NCBI GenBank assembly: GCA_965246875.1
Contig: CBDFFU010000006.1
Location: 62,001-126,000 of the forward strand
Direction of reading: 5' to 3'
DNA from: DASWYT01 sp965246875
GTDB taxonomy: Bacteria > Pseudomonadota > Alphaproteobacteria > Micavibrionales > SZUA-601
Length of the DNA: 64,000 bases
Position numbers and translations under genes: made by a program. The notes beneath the pieces are model-generated. The model searched no databases. It was not told where the DNA came from and worked only from the letters and a program-made list of their open reading frames with translations. Below, piece after piece: positions 41,113 through 49,720 of the stretch. Each line of letters begins with the position of its first letter. Positions within the stretch are counted from its first letter, which is position 1.

Positions 41113-42387
41113 CAAACGGCGTTGCTGCAACTCTCCCACAATCACGCCAATCGTCCACCAGAACAACACCGCGTTCCAATTGGTGAAAATGCTCATATTG
41201 CCTTGCAGGGGCCAGAGGAACGGAATGAGGCCAACCGCCAATGCCAAGGTGGGCAGATAAATATGCGGAGCGGCAAAGCGTTGTTGCCACACGGTCCGCA
41301 CGGCGTCACGGCTCCAAGAGAACGCCAGCAGCACGAATAGGCCTAAGCCAATGAGGCCAGTGTCAGCCAGCCATTCCAGATAAGGGTTATGCGGATGGCG
41401 GGCGCAATTATACTCCGGCGTTTCCGGCTTGGCGTCCTGATAGCCCAGTTCCGGGCCGCGTGTTTCACACAGATAAAAGAAATTTTTCGGGCCGACGCCG
41501 GTGATTGGCGATTGCTGCCACGCGGTGATGGCGTTGTTGAAAATGACGCCGTACCCACTCTCGCCAAAATGCGTAAATTTGTGCTGGGCGTCTTGTGCAC
41601 GTTCACGCAAGGCCGGCTGTGTGGCCACAACGGCGACGATGGCGATGACCAGCGGCAAACCGCAGAGCAGTAATGGCTTGCGCAAAGTTTTGGCGAACAG
41701 GAAAAAAACAAGCAGTGACAGGGTTGTCAGCAGGAACGCCATACGTTCACCGCTCAGCAGAATGACCAAAGCGCTTAGGCCGATAAAAGCTAAAGGCACT
41801 AACATGCGTTTGAACAGATTGACGTGTTGCTGTGACCAGCTGAGTAAATGTGCGAAAGCTGGCCAGAACAAACGTGCCAGATAAATGCCGACAACCAGGC
41901 GATTGAATGGGCCGCTCAGACGGCCGGGATAATCGGGCTTCAAATTGCCCGACAGGCTAGTGCCAAACACATATTGCACCAGTGTATCGATGGCGATGAG
42001 CGAAACCAAAACAATCAGGAACCAACCGCTCCAATCCTGCCATGCTTTTTGCGGTGTCAGCCAAAAGACCAGAGCAATTGTGAGCAGGATCCAGCGGCCC
42101 CACGTCAAGGCGCGAAGATAGCCGCTGTGGTCAGGAACGATCGCGAAAAACGCGCTGACAAATAAGTAGGCCCACATAACGAAGCTAATTTGCACCCATC
42201 GTGTCCGCAGCCATGACCAGTCGCGATAATAAGCACTCCGTAACAAAAACGCAGCTCCCATCACAACAACCGCACCATCGGCAATGGCGCGGCCAAAAAT
42301 CAGGAAGACCGGAATGAGCAGGGCAAAGAGTGCGGCGTAATCGTTGAAGCCGTAGGCGCGCCAGGTCGCCGCTTTAAATCGCCACAT
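41101..42387 (-). CDS. O-antigen ligase/polymerase family membrane protein
   Basis: 428 residues with about ten to twelve membrane helices and the Wzy_C signature RHPHNPYLEWLADTGLIGLG in the large periplasmic loop, whose His and Asn are conserved in WaaL-type ligases. Likely joins or polymerises surface polysaccharide. Starts at ATG 42387, overlapping the end of the glycosyltransferase gene by 14 bases, so the two are translationally coupled. Ligase and polymerase cannot be told apart from sequence. Confidence 0.85.
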   Translation of the reverse strand: MWRFKAATWRAYGFNDYAALFALLIPVFLIFGRAIADGAVVVMGAAFLLRSAYYRDWSWLRTRWVQISFVMWAYLFVSAFFAIVPDHSGYLRALTWGRWILLTIALVFWLTPQKAWQDWSGWFLIVLVSLIAIDTLVQYVFGTSLSGNLKPDYPGRLSGPFNRLVVGIYLARLFWPAFAHLLSWSQQHVNLFKRMLVPLAFIGLSALVILLSGERMAFLLTTLSLLVFFLFAKTLRKPLLLCGLPLVIAIVAVVATQPALRERAQDAQHKFTHFGESGYGVIFNNAITAWQQSPITGVGPKNFFYLCETRGPELGYQDAKPETPEYNCARHPHNPYLEWLADTGLIGLGLFVLLAFSWSRDAVRTVWQQRFAAPHIYLPTLALAVGLIPFLWPLQGNMSIFTNWNAVLFWWTIGVIVGELQQRRLLIL

Positions 42388-43513
42388 AATTATTGCTCAT
42401 CAGGTAATGCCGCAACCGGTCGATCTGGTTCTGGCTGTTGGAAAGGGAAAAATCCTGGCCGCGTTGCAGGCAATCGCGCTGTACGCCATGCAAGGTCGCC
42501 GTGTCTTCGATCAAGCCTTGTAAGGCGAGGGCTAACCCTTGTGGCGTGACGGGATCAACAACAACACCACTATTGCCGAGAATTTCATACAAGGACCCAA
42601 GGCCGGAACTGACGAGAGCGGCGCCTGCACCTAAGGCTTCGATGGCCGTGCGTCCGACCGGCTCAGCGGCCAGGGAAGGCACAACGGCAATCGCGGCGCG
42701 CGCATAGAGCTGTTGCAATTTATCGTGCGCCTGCGTGTTCAACCAAACAGCTTGTTTCCCGAGTTTTTTGATCTGACTTTGCACATAGCCATCATAGGCT
42801 CTTTGCACATTGTTGGGTTTCGTCAGCGCGTTGCCAACCAGAACCAAGCGCCAGGATGGATAATGTGGCAGAATAAGCTGCGCGGCCTGGATCATTTCAG
42901 CAACACCTTTTTCCGCGATCAGGCGACCAACAAACAGAATGTAATTCTCTTTTTGCGGCAGGTCGGGTTGCACGGCGGTGCCATGATAAATGACGCGGAC
43001 ATGGTCGGTGCGTGCGGCCTCTAAACCCGTCAGAAAACGGCGGCGCACGAAATCGCTGGAACAGACAATCACGCTGGCCTGATTGAGAAAATGCCAGCGC
43101 TGTTTGGGTGTGGCCAACTGCGGCAATAAAGCCGGATCTTGATGCAGATAAAAAATCGTCGCGCTGGAGGGAAAGTGCTTGGTGAGAATCTGGAATAAGG
43201 TCACATCATTGTGGATTTCCAAGACCCGCGGCGTTGGCCCCGTGTAATGACGTGCCAGGCTTTTGGCATAAGCCACGGTTGGCGATGTAAACCAGGCAGC
43301 CGGTTTTTTGATACCGTGAAATTGGACGTCGCGAAACAAACGGGTGCGCGGCGTGTCCTGGCCATAGACATGGATCGAACCGTTATAACGGCTGTTGGCG
43401 GCAGTATCACGCACGAACAGCGATACGGCATCAGCGCCCGCCGGCGTGAAATTTTCAACAGGCGGCAAAGCGACAAAAACCGCTTGACTGGTTTTGCCTG
43501 CCGGTTTGACCAC
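42374..43513 (-). CDS. GT-B glycosyltransferase, family 4 type
   Basis: Predicted lipopolysaccharide or capsule glycosyltransferase. C-terminal domain shows LFVGRLIAEKGVAEMIQA and the E-x7-E box PVGRTAIEALGAGAALVSS, in which two glutamates contact the nucleotide sugar. The GTG at 43513 is the preferred start (GGAG eight bases before it), giving 379 residues; an ATG at 43570 in frame lies inside gapR and adds a tail unlike the family. Donor and acceptor are unknown. Confidence 0.85.
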   Translation of the reverse strand: MVKPAGKTSQAVFVALPPVENFTPAGADAVSLFVRDTAANSRYNGSIHVYGQDTPRTRLFRDVQFHGIKKPAAWFTSPTVAYAKSLARHYTGPTPRVLEIHNDVTLFQILTKHFPSSATIFYLHQDPALLPQLATPKQRWHFLNQASVIVCSSDFVRRRFLTGLEAARTDHVRVIYHGTAVQPDLPQKENYILFVGRLIAEKGVAEMIQAAQLILPHYPSWRLVLVGNALTKPNNVQRAYDGYVQSQIKKLGKQAVWLNTQAHDKLQQLYARAAIAVVPSLAAEPVGRTAIEALGAGAALVSSGLGSLYEILGNSGVVVDPVTPQGLALALQGLIEDTATLHGVQRDCLQRGQDFSLSNSQNQIDRLRHYLMSNNYVAI

Positions 43514-43517
43514 GACG

Positions 43518-43763
43518 TTACTCCAGGCCAATGGCCGATTTATAGATATCAAGTAACTCTTCTTCCTCACGGCGTTTTTCCGACGCCATTTTGCGCAGGC
43601 GCACGATCATGCGCATGATCTTGCTGTCAAACCCGGCCGATTTCGCTTCGGCATAGACATCCTTGATGTCGTCCGCCAGGCCGGATTTTTCTTCCTCCAG
43701 CCGCTCGACACGTTCGATATATTGCTTGAGACGCTCGCCGGAGACGCCTTGTACGTCGGCCAT
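43518..43763 (-). CDS. gapR: Nucleoid-associated protein GapR (DUF2312)
   Basis: 81 residues, essentially complete family match: ERLKQYIERVERLEEEKSGLADDIKDVYAEAKSAGFD followed by LRKMASEKRREEEELLDIY. In Caulobacter GapR is an essential, AT-rich-DNA-binding clamp that recognises overtwisted DNA ahead of forks and RNA polymerase. Restricted largely to Alphaproteobacteria, hence a good taxonomic marker. The glycosyltransferase GTG lies five bases after its stop. Confidence 0.95.
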   Translation of the reverse strand: MADVQGVSGERLKQYIERVERLEEEKSGLADDIKDVYAEAKSAGFDSKIMRMIVRLRKMASEKRREEEELLDIYKSAIGLE

Positions 43764-43876
43764 GAATCACACCCTTGGTCAATGCCTGTTTTGGATGGCT
43801 CATTCTGGAGGCGAGGGGTCGCAACGTCAATGTGATGAATTCATGATGATTCATGAGTTGGAATAATGAAATGTTA

Positions 43877-43905
43877 TTGCAAAATAAAAAAAGACATAAT
43901 ATAAA
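43877..43905 (+). promoter_or_regulatory. Promoter of the kinase-like orphan
   Basis: TTGCAA (43877-43882), 17 bases, TATAAA (43900-43905). Transcription should begin near 43912, the A of the first ATG, so the message may lack a leader. Confidence 0.6.
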
Positions 43906-43911
43906 GATCGC

Positions 43912-44520
43912 ATGTTTTTATTCGCCGCCATGCAAGAATTTTCCGTGATAGATCAAAGGCACTTCTGCTCGGCGCAACCACTATTAAATCAGCTGCAACG
44001 TCAGCCTAATTCCAGACAGGTGGATGAAGGCTTATATCGTGAGCGTCTGCGTTATGTGGAAGACGGCATTCGGCGTTATCTAGACCCACATAATCATGGT
44101 GACAACCCGATTATACCGCTGGATAATGGGTCTGTGTCGCTCGTTTTTGCTTTACCCAATAACTACGTCCTTAAAATCAAACAGGGAACACCAAACAGTT
44201 ACAAGAATTGGCCACCTGACGTTATGCTTCACCCTGAGCAAGCTGGCTTTGCTCGACCGCTGAATATAGGCTACGAAGTCAGCGAACGTGCAAAAGTCGG
44301 CCCAGTCTCTTTGCGCAAGCGAATGCGCTTAGTTGGCAAGGCTTTATGCCATGGCGGCTTGATTATCGATCCTCATTCATTTAATTGCGGCTTGGTCACT
44401 GATCGCCAGACAAATAACGAGAGTTTGCTGATTATCGATGGTGGTGCTGGCATCATTCTACCTTTTGCGCCTTACTTTCCTTGGCAACAAGGCAAACATA
44501 CTGGATCGTGGGCAAGATAA
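43912..44520 (+). CDS. Orphan protein with kinase-like features, 202 aa
   Basis: No firm family. GSVSLVFALPNNYVLKIKQ (about 73-91) resembles the glycine loop and VLK lysine of protein-kinase-like enzymes. IIDPHSFNCGLV...LLIIDGGAG (about 151-180) resembles the catalytic HxDxxxxN and DxG loops with the first Asp altered. At 202 residues the fold would be very compact. ATG 43912 or 43930 may be used; neither has a ribosome site and the promoter points to 43912. AT-richer than gapR next to it. Confidence 0.45.
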   Translation: MFLFAAMQEFSVIDQRHFCSAQPLLNQLQRQPNSRQVDEGLYRERLRYVEDGIRRYLDPHNHGDNPIIPLDNGSVSLVFALPNNYVLKIKQGTPNSYKNWPPDVMLHPEQAGFARPLNIGYEVSERAKVGPVSLRKRMRLVGKALCHGGLIIDPHSFNCGLVTDRQTNNESLLIIDGGAGIILPFAPYFPWQQGKHTGSWAR

Positions 44521-44611
44521 ATTACATGATCAATCAAAACATATGCCGCACCGGCCAAAGTTGTTTTCCTAGCTGGTTGTGCATGAACAGGCTATTCGTT
44601 AATATTAACCC

Positions 44612-45334
44612 GTGTCTTTGTTCCGCTCAAAATCTTCTGCTGCTTTATTCAATGAAACAAACTTGCCTTGGCCGGTCGTCTATAAACGTTTGCGCCAGGC
44701 CAAGCGTTTGACGTTGCGTACCAATACGGCCAGACAGGAAATTGTCGTCAGCTTTCCGTGGCGCACGTCGCATGCCGAAGCGATGCGTTTTGTCCACACC
44801 CAACAGGACTGGCTGCACCGCCAAATTGCCCAAGCCCCTACAGCCTATCGGCTAGCGATCGGCGAGAGGGTGCCCGTCTTCGGCCAACTGCGCCAGATCG
44901 TGCATCGTGACAGTCCGGCGCGGGGTGTTCAGGTCATTTTGACGGATGACACTTTGGAGGTGGCGGGTAACCCTGACCGCGTGCCGCGTGCCGTTTACCG
45001 GTTTTTGAAACAGCTGGCGCAGACTGAGATTGAACGCCTGACTGCCCTGAAAGTGGCGCAGCTACAATGTCCGGTGGGAACCATCACCTTGCGCGACACG
45101 TCAACCCGGTGGGGCAGCTGCACCAGCGACGGCGATCTGAATTTTTGCTGGCGCCTGATCCTGGCACCGCTTGAGGTGATCGATTATGTGGTGGCGCATG
45201 AGGCGGCGCATCTGGTGCACATGCATCATCAGCCCAGCTTCTGGGCGTTATGCCGAGCTTTGACGCCGCACACGACGTTTGGGAAAAACTGGTTGAAAAT
45301 CAACGGGCAGAACTTGCACGTGACTTTGGCTTAG
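44612..45334 (+). CDS. YgjP/DUF45 family metal-dependent hydrolase
   Basis: Zinc metallopeptidase-like family of unknown substrate. The conserved core is complete: TSTRWGSCTSDGDLNFCWRL, then VIDYVVAHEAAHLVHMHHQPSFW, where HEAAH and the downstream His would bind zinc. 240 residues from GTG 44612, for which no ribosome site is visible, so the start is uncertain. Cytosolic. Flanked by an orphan on each side. Confidence 0.85.
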   Translation: MSLFRSKSSAALFNETNLPWPVVYKRLRQAKRLTLRTNTARQEIVVSFPWRTSHAEAMRFVHTQQDWLHRQIAQAPTAYRLAIGERVPVFGQLRQIVHRDSPARGVQVILTDDTLEVAGNPDRVPRAVYRFLKQLAQTEIERLTALKVAQLQCPVGTITLRDTSTRWGSCTSDGDLNFCWRLILAPLEVIDYVVAHEAAHLVHMHHQPSFWALCRALTPHTTFGKNWLKINGQNLHVTLA

Positions 45335-45380
45335 GCTATCTTGCTCGAATTACGCAATTACGTTTCGTGAAAGATTAACC

Positions 45381-45983
45381 ATGTCCCCGACCTACCACAT
45401 TATCGTCCACACGCATTTTTCAACAGGAGAACCTGCGTATTGCCAGCCCGTTGATTTTATCGATGTAATGAAAAATCAAGAATACCAAACTGTCGTTATT
45501 AAAAAACCGACCTATGATGCCACCAAGCTGGAAAACTGTTTGTCTGATGAAGGCATTGTGCTTGGCGGCCAGCATATTATTGCTGTTTTGAAGGACAACG
45601 GTAAAAAACAGCAAACAGCCCGTATTGTTCCAACTTTGGATGGCGAACGCGTTGCCACAGGTCAAAGACCGATATTCGAAGAAATAGAAACGGCCTTGGT
45701 TTTCGGTGGTTCCTTTGTTCATGTGGGGTGGGACAATCAAATCGGCGACAACCAATCACTAACTAACAATCAAATCAAACTCTGCCTGATGTATCAAAAT
45801 GCAACAGCCGGCATTATCACTCCCCAAGGTATTGTTTTGCCGTTCCAACAGGATATCCAGTCGGAAAAAGTTGGCGTTCTTCGTTTGAGTGAAGAAAACA
45901 AATATAGGATTGTTCGTTTTGAAGATGCCACGCCTGCCACAGAAGCGATGAACATTGCGTGGTTATCGGATCTGGATTTTTAA
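45381..45983 (+). CDS. Unrecognised orphan protein, 200 aa
   Basis: No known family. ATG at 45381 follows GAAAGATTAACC. Beta-rich pattern without signal peptide; contains GGSFVHVGWDNQIGDN and TAGIITPQGIVLPFQQD. It fills the gap between the YgjP-type gene and the cytochrome oxidase operon and is more AT-rich than both. No terminator was seen behind it. Confidence 0.5.
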   Translation: MSPTYHIIVHTHFSTGEPAYCQPVDFIDVMKNQEYQTVVIKKPTYDATKLENCLSDEGIVLGGQHIIAVLKDNGKKQQTARIVPTLDGERVATGQRPIFEEIETALVFGGSFVHVGWDNQIGDNQSLTNNQIKLCLMYQNATAGIITPQGIVLPFQQDIQSEKVGVLRLSEENKYRIVRFEDATPATEAMNIAWLSDLDF

Positions 45984-46000
45984 ACAAGTGCGATATGTCA

Positions 46001-46048
46001 TCCGTTTAAACCTGTGAAAGCTTTGACTTCCCTTTCCGTTTAACCTGT
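46001..46048 (+). repeat. Direct repeats upstream of coxB
   Basis: TCCGTTTAAACCTGT (46001-46015) and TCCGTTTAACCTGT (46035-46048) differ by one inserted A and start 34 bases apart, close to three helical turns. They lie 66-113 bases before the coxB start and could bind a regulator. Confidence 0.4.
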
Positions 46049-46113
46049 CCTAGACTGTTGTCGGCCTTTCTAACAGGGTTGTCAAAAATCTATTCCGCCT
46101 TCGTGGTTATTAC

Positions 46114-47070
46114 ATGTTGATCTTTCGCTCTTTTATTGCCTGTGCCGCTTTATGTCTGGTGGGTCTGACCCAGCCAGCCTTTGCCATGTTGCCAAACACG
46201 ATCTGGTACCATGATTTGCTGCCCGCCATGTCGCCAGTGCGTGTGCGGATCGAGCATTTTCACAATATTTTGCTGGTCATTATTACGGTTATTTCGATCA
46301 TTGTCATTGCGTTACTGGCTTACGCCATCATCCGGTTCCGGCGCAAAGCCAACCCGATCCCCAGCACGACGACGCATCACGTTAAATTAGAAATTATCTG
46401 GACGCTGGTTCCCATTTTGATTCTGATCGTCGTGGCTTGTTACTCGTTCCCGTTGATGTATTACATGGATAAAACCAAACATCCGGAAGTCACACTCAAA
46501 GCGACGGGTTATCAATGGTACTGGGGTTATTCCTATCCAGACTTGCAGATCGAGGAATATACGAATTATTTCATTCCCGGTACCGATCAGGATAAAAAGA
46601 ATGAATTTGCCGCGTTGCGGGCAATGCCGACGTACCAACGCTTACTGTCGACGTATGATCTGACGACCGCTGCACCATCGTTTGTGGTGTTGCCAGTGGA
46701 CGCCGACATTCGTGTGTTGATTACTGGTGCGGATGTGATTCACTCCTGGTCGTTGCCGGCGATGGGTGTGAAAAAGGATGCCATGCCGGGCCGGGTGAAC
46801 GAAACATGGCTGCACATCAACGAACCCGGCATTTACTATGGCCAATGCTCACAGATTTGCGGCACGAACCATGCGTTTATGCCAATCGAAGTGCGCGCTG
46901 TGCCGATGGATGTCTTTAAGCAATGGGCCGAGCTGATGAAAACGGACAGCGCCAAAGCCATGGCGATGATTCAAACGGAAACGGCGCAATATGCGAGTGC
47001 ACAATTGCATGAGCCGCAATTGACCTTGCCAGCGCTGTGGACTGGCATAAAACAACAATTCGCGCAGTAA
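46114..47070 (+). CDS. coxB: Cytochrome c oxidase subunit II
   Basis: Receives electrons from cytochrome c through the binuclear CuA centre. Signal peptide of about 24 residues, two membrane helices, then the periplasmic cupredoxin domain with the aromatic GYQWYWGYSYP, the first histidine in VIHSWSLPAMGVK and the CuA loop GQCSQICGTNHAFM. 318 residues. First gene of the operon; coxA follows after 47 bases. Confidence 0.95.
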   Translation: MLIFRSFIACAALCLVGLTQPAFAMLPNTIWYHDLLPAMSPVRVRIEHFHNILLVIITVISIIVIALLAYAIIRFRRKANPIPSTTTHHVKLEIIWTLVPILILIVVACYSFPLMYYMDKTKHPEVTLKATGYQWYWGYSYPDLQIEEYTNYFIPGTDQDKKNEFAALRAMPTYQRLLSTYDLTTAAPSFVVLPVDADIRVLITGADVIHSWSLPAMGVKKDAMPGRVNETWLHINEPGIYYGQCSQICGTNHAFMPIEVRAVPMDVFKQWAELMKTDSAKAMAMIQTETAQYASAQLHEPQLTLPALWTGIKQQFAQ

Positions 47071-47117
47071 TCTGCAACAGCAGAATCTGTGCTTTATAAA
47101 GTCAACGGAGACGATTT

Positions 47118-48770
47118 ATGGCGAATGCCCACGATATTACCGAAGTACCATTGAATGCGCATGACAATCATGGTGACCAGCCGCATGACGGGCATGCCCA
47201 TCATCCCGGGTTTTTTGCGCGCTGGTTTTTCTCGACGAACCACAAAGATATCGGGTCACTGTACCTGATCTTCTCGGTGCTGGCCGCCATTATCGGAGTG
47301 ACATTCTCGGTTATCATGCGTCTGGAATTGATGCATCCGGGCTTGCAGATCGTCAAGGACGGGCAGAACTGGAACGTGATGATCACGGCGCACGGGTTGA
47401 TTATGATCTTTTTCGTCATCATGCCGGGGTTGATCGGCGGGTTTGGCAACTGGTTCGTGCCGCTGATGATCGGTGCGCCGGATATGGCGTTCCCGCGTCT
47501 CAATAACATCAGCTTCTGGCTGATTGTACCGTCTTTCATTTTGCTGCTGATTGCCGTGTTTTCCTACTACGTGAATGGGTCGGGTGGCCTGGGAACCGGC
47601 TGGACCATGTATCCACCACTGTCGGGCATTGCCGGGCATCCAGACCGCGCGGTGGACTTTGCCATCTTCTCGATGCACTTGGCCGGTGCGTCTTCGATTT
47701 TGGGTGCCATCAATATTATCACCACGATTTTCAACATGCGCGCGCCGGGCATGACCCTGCACAAGATGCCGCTGTTTGTCTGGTCACTGCTGGTCACCGC
47801 ATTCTTGCTGGTATTATCGCTGCCGGTCTTGGGTGGTGCCATCACCATGTTGCTGACCGACCGTAATTTTGGCACGCATTTCTTTAAACCGGATGGTGGC
47901 GGTGACCCGTTGCTGTACCAGCACTTGTTCTGGTTCTTTGGCCATCCAGAGGTGTACATCATGATTTTGCCGGCGTTCGGGATCGTGTCGCACATCATCA
48001 GCACATTTTCGCGTAAGCCTGTGTTTGGTTATCTGGGCATGGTCTACGCGATGGTGGGCATTGGTGCTGTCGGCTTCATCGTGTGGGCACACCATATGTT
48101 TACAACCGGCATTTCGATCAACACCAAAGCGTATTTTACCGCTGCGACGCTGATCATCGCCGTGCCGACCGGGATCAAGATCTTTTCCTGGATCGCCACG
48201 ATGTGGGGCGGGTCACTCAGTTTTGAAACCCCGATGTTGTGGGCGATCGGCTTTATTGTGCTGTTCACCATTGGTGGCGTGACAGGTGTTGTGCTGGCGA
48301 ATGCCGGCGTCGATATTGTCTTGCACGACACCTATTACGTGATCGCACATTTCCATTACGTGTTATCACTGGGTGCGGTGTTTGCCTTGTTTGGCGGCTG
48401 GTATTACTGGATCGGCAAAATATCGGGCCGGCAATACCCGGAATGGGCTGGCAAGCTGCATTTCTGGCTGACGTTCATCGGTGTCAACATCACCTTCTTC
48501 CCGCAGCATTTCCTTGGGCTGGCCGGCATGCCGCGCCGGATTCCGGACTATCCGGATATGTATGCCGGCTGGAACTATGTCTCATCACTGGGTGCGATCT
48601 TGACCGGTGGTTCCGTCGTGTTCTGGCTGTTTATTGCAGTCTACACCATCTTCTTCGGCCGTAAGGCGGCAGGCAATCCATGGGGCGAGGGCGCGAACAC
48701 GCTGGAATGGACTTTGTCATCGCCACCGCCATTCCACCAGTTCGAAATCCAGCCACGCGTCGTGGACTAG
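47118..48770 (+). CDS. coxA: Cytochrome c oxidase subunit I
   Basis: Catalytic subunit with twelve helices holding heme a, heme a3 and CuB. The CuB/Tyr site WFFGHPEVYIMILP, the HH pair in VWAHHMFTTG and the heme ligands in VIAHFHYVLSLG are all present. It belongs to the aa3 (A-type) branch by the HPEVY motif. A His-rich N-terminus (NAHDNHGDQPHDGHAHH) is unusual and might bind metal. A strong terminator follows, so ctaB, normally close by, is on another transcript. Confidence 0.97.
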   Translation: MANAHDITEVPLNAHDNHGDQPHDGHAHHPGFFARWFFSTNHKDIGSLYLIFSVLAAIIGVTFSVIMRLELMHPGLQIVKDGQNWNVMITAHGLIMIFFVIMPGLIGGFGNWFVPLMIGAPDMAFPRLNNISFWLIVPSFILLLIAVFSYYVNGSGGLGTGWTMYPPLSGIAGHPDRAVDFAIFSMHLAGASSILGAINIITTIFNMRAPGMTLHKMPLFVWSLLVTAFLLVLSLPVLGGAITMLLTDRNFGTHFFKPDGGGDPLLYQHLFWFFGHPEVYIMILPAFGIVSHIISTFSRKPVFGYLGMVYAMVGIGAVGFIVWAHHMFTTGISINTKAYFTAATLIIAVPTGIKIFSWIATMWGGSLSFETPMLWAIGFIVLFTIGGVTGVVLANAGVDIVLHDTYYVIAHFHYVLSLGAVFALFGGWYYWIGKISGRQYPEWAGKLHFWLTFIGVNITFFPQHFLGLAGMPRRIPDYPDMYAGWNYVSSLGAILTGGSVVFWLFIAVYTIFFGRKAAGNPWGEGANTLEWTLSSPPPFHQFEIQPRVVD

Positions 48771-48789
48771 CGTTGTCCATTGAGATAAA

Positions 48790-48815
48790 GAAAAAGCCCC
48801 GCAAGGGGCTTTTTT
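48790..48815 (+). terminator. coxBA terminator
   Basis: AAAAAGCCCC-GCAA-GGGGC with a T7 tail; also has an A run for the opposite strand. Confidence 0.95.
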
Positions 48816-48852
48816 TCAATCAAACGGAGATGTGTTTGATTGAACAACTGCT

Positions 48853-49347
48853 TTAGTTCATGTCGTAATTCATCGCTTCGAGAAATTCAGCAGCGCGTGC
48901 AACTTGATGCCGATCAAACCCTAGGCATGCAGCATTGGTGTGAAATTTATTCAAATAAGAATCAGGTTGTTGAAGCAATATTGTTTTGACACCAAAATCA
49001 TCGGGTTCTGTTGTAGAAGACAACAAAACTGGTGCGGATTGTGTTTCAGGCGTCTCATAAAAAGCTGCTAAAGCTTCTGCTTGAAAACGGAAATAACTGG
49101 CTGTCAAAGCCAAGCTTTGGTGATCATCTAAATAATCAGGATACGTGTCTTGCAGACTGGCCGCGACTTCGTAAATGATATCCAACGGATGATGATCATC
49201 GTTCTCTACAAAACCCTGTGGATTATCGGATGAAAAAGAGTCGTGTTCTGACCCACCCGCAGTGACTCTTAATAGATTCCTCGAATCATTGACACGATAT
49301 AGAGCCGAAATGTAAGCAAATTGATCAGAGCTGGAATATGTGTGCAT
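48853..49347 (-). CDS. Unrecognised orphan protein, 164 aa
   Basis: No known family. The ATG at 49347 (MHTYSSSD) is chosen because the promoter at 49407-49378 would start transcription near 49371, downstream of the other in-frame start at 49389. Acidic and soluble (SSDNPQGFVENDDHHPLDII), C-terminal helical part ending in NYDMN. AT-rich insertion between coxA and the outer membrane protein gene. Confidence 0.55.
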   Translation of the reverse strand: MHTYSSSDQFAYISALYRVNDSRNLLRVTAGGSEHDSFSSDNPQGFVENDDHHPLDIIYEVAASLQDTYPDYLDDHQSLALTASYFRFQAEALAAFYETPETQSAPVLLSSTTEPDDFGVKTILLQQPDSYLNKFHTNAACLGFDRHQVARAAEFLEAMNYDMN

Positions 49348-49377
49348 GATGATTCTACTGATTGTCGGAGCGGCCAA

Positions 49378-49407
49378 ATTGTAAATCAACTCATTAAGTT
49401 ATGTCAA
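49378..49407 (-). promoter_or_regulatory. Promoter of the 164-aa orphan
   Basis: Minus strand TTGACA (49407-49402), 18 bases, TACAAT (49383-49378). Confidence 0.65.
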
Positions 49408-49720
49408 GATAATTGCAATATTCTTTCTATTTGGTCAATCAGAAAATCGTTTACAGCAGCTTCATAATGAAATTTATAGAGATTGGTTTTTATCACTGCT
49501 TGCAAATGAAGATTTGCAAAACATAGTGCAACTCTAATATCTGTATTTTAAGCCATTTATTTTAAATGTAAAACTAACGTATTTACCACTTTCCAACCTG
49601 TCACAAAAAAGCAACAGCCCAAGGCGAAATGTGGTAAATTGGTTTTCGCTTATGGCTTTTTGATGCGGAATCGCGCATTTCTATTCAGGTCAACTATCCT
49701 TTTACGTGGAGACACACCTA
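49408..49720. other. 313-base intergenic region before the second outer membrane protein
   Basis: AT-rich, no gene found. It holds a perfect hairpin TTGCAAAT-GAAG-ATTTGCAA (49500-49519) and the leader of the downstream gene, in which AAGGCGAAA can pair with TTTTCGCTT (about 49621-49651). No promoter stood out clearly. Confidence 0.4.

Noticed and set aside
49500..49519. Hairpin TTGCAAAT-GAAG-ATTTGCAA as a terminator
   Set aside because: AT-rich stem without a T run and not at the end of a gene on either strand; recorded only as part of the intergenic region.
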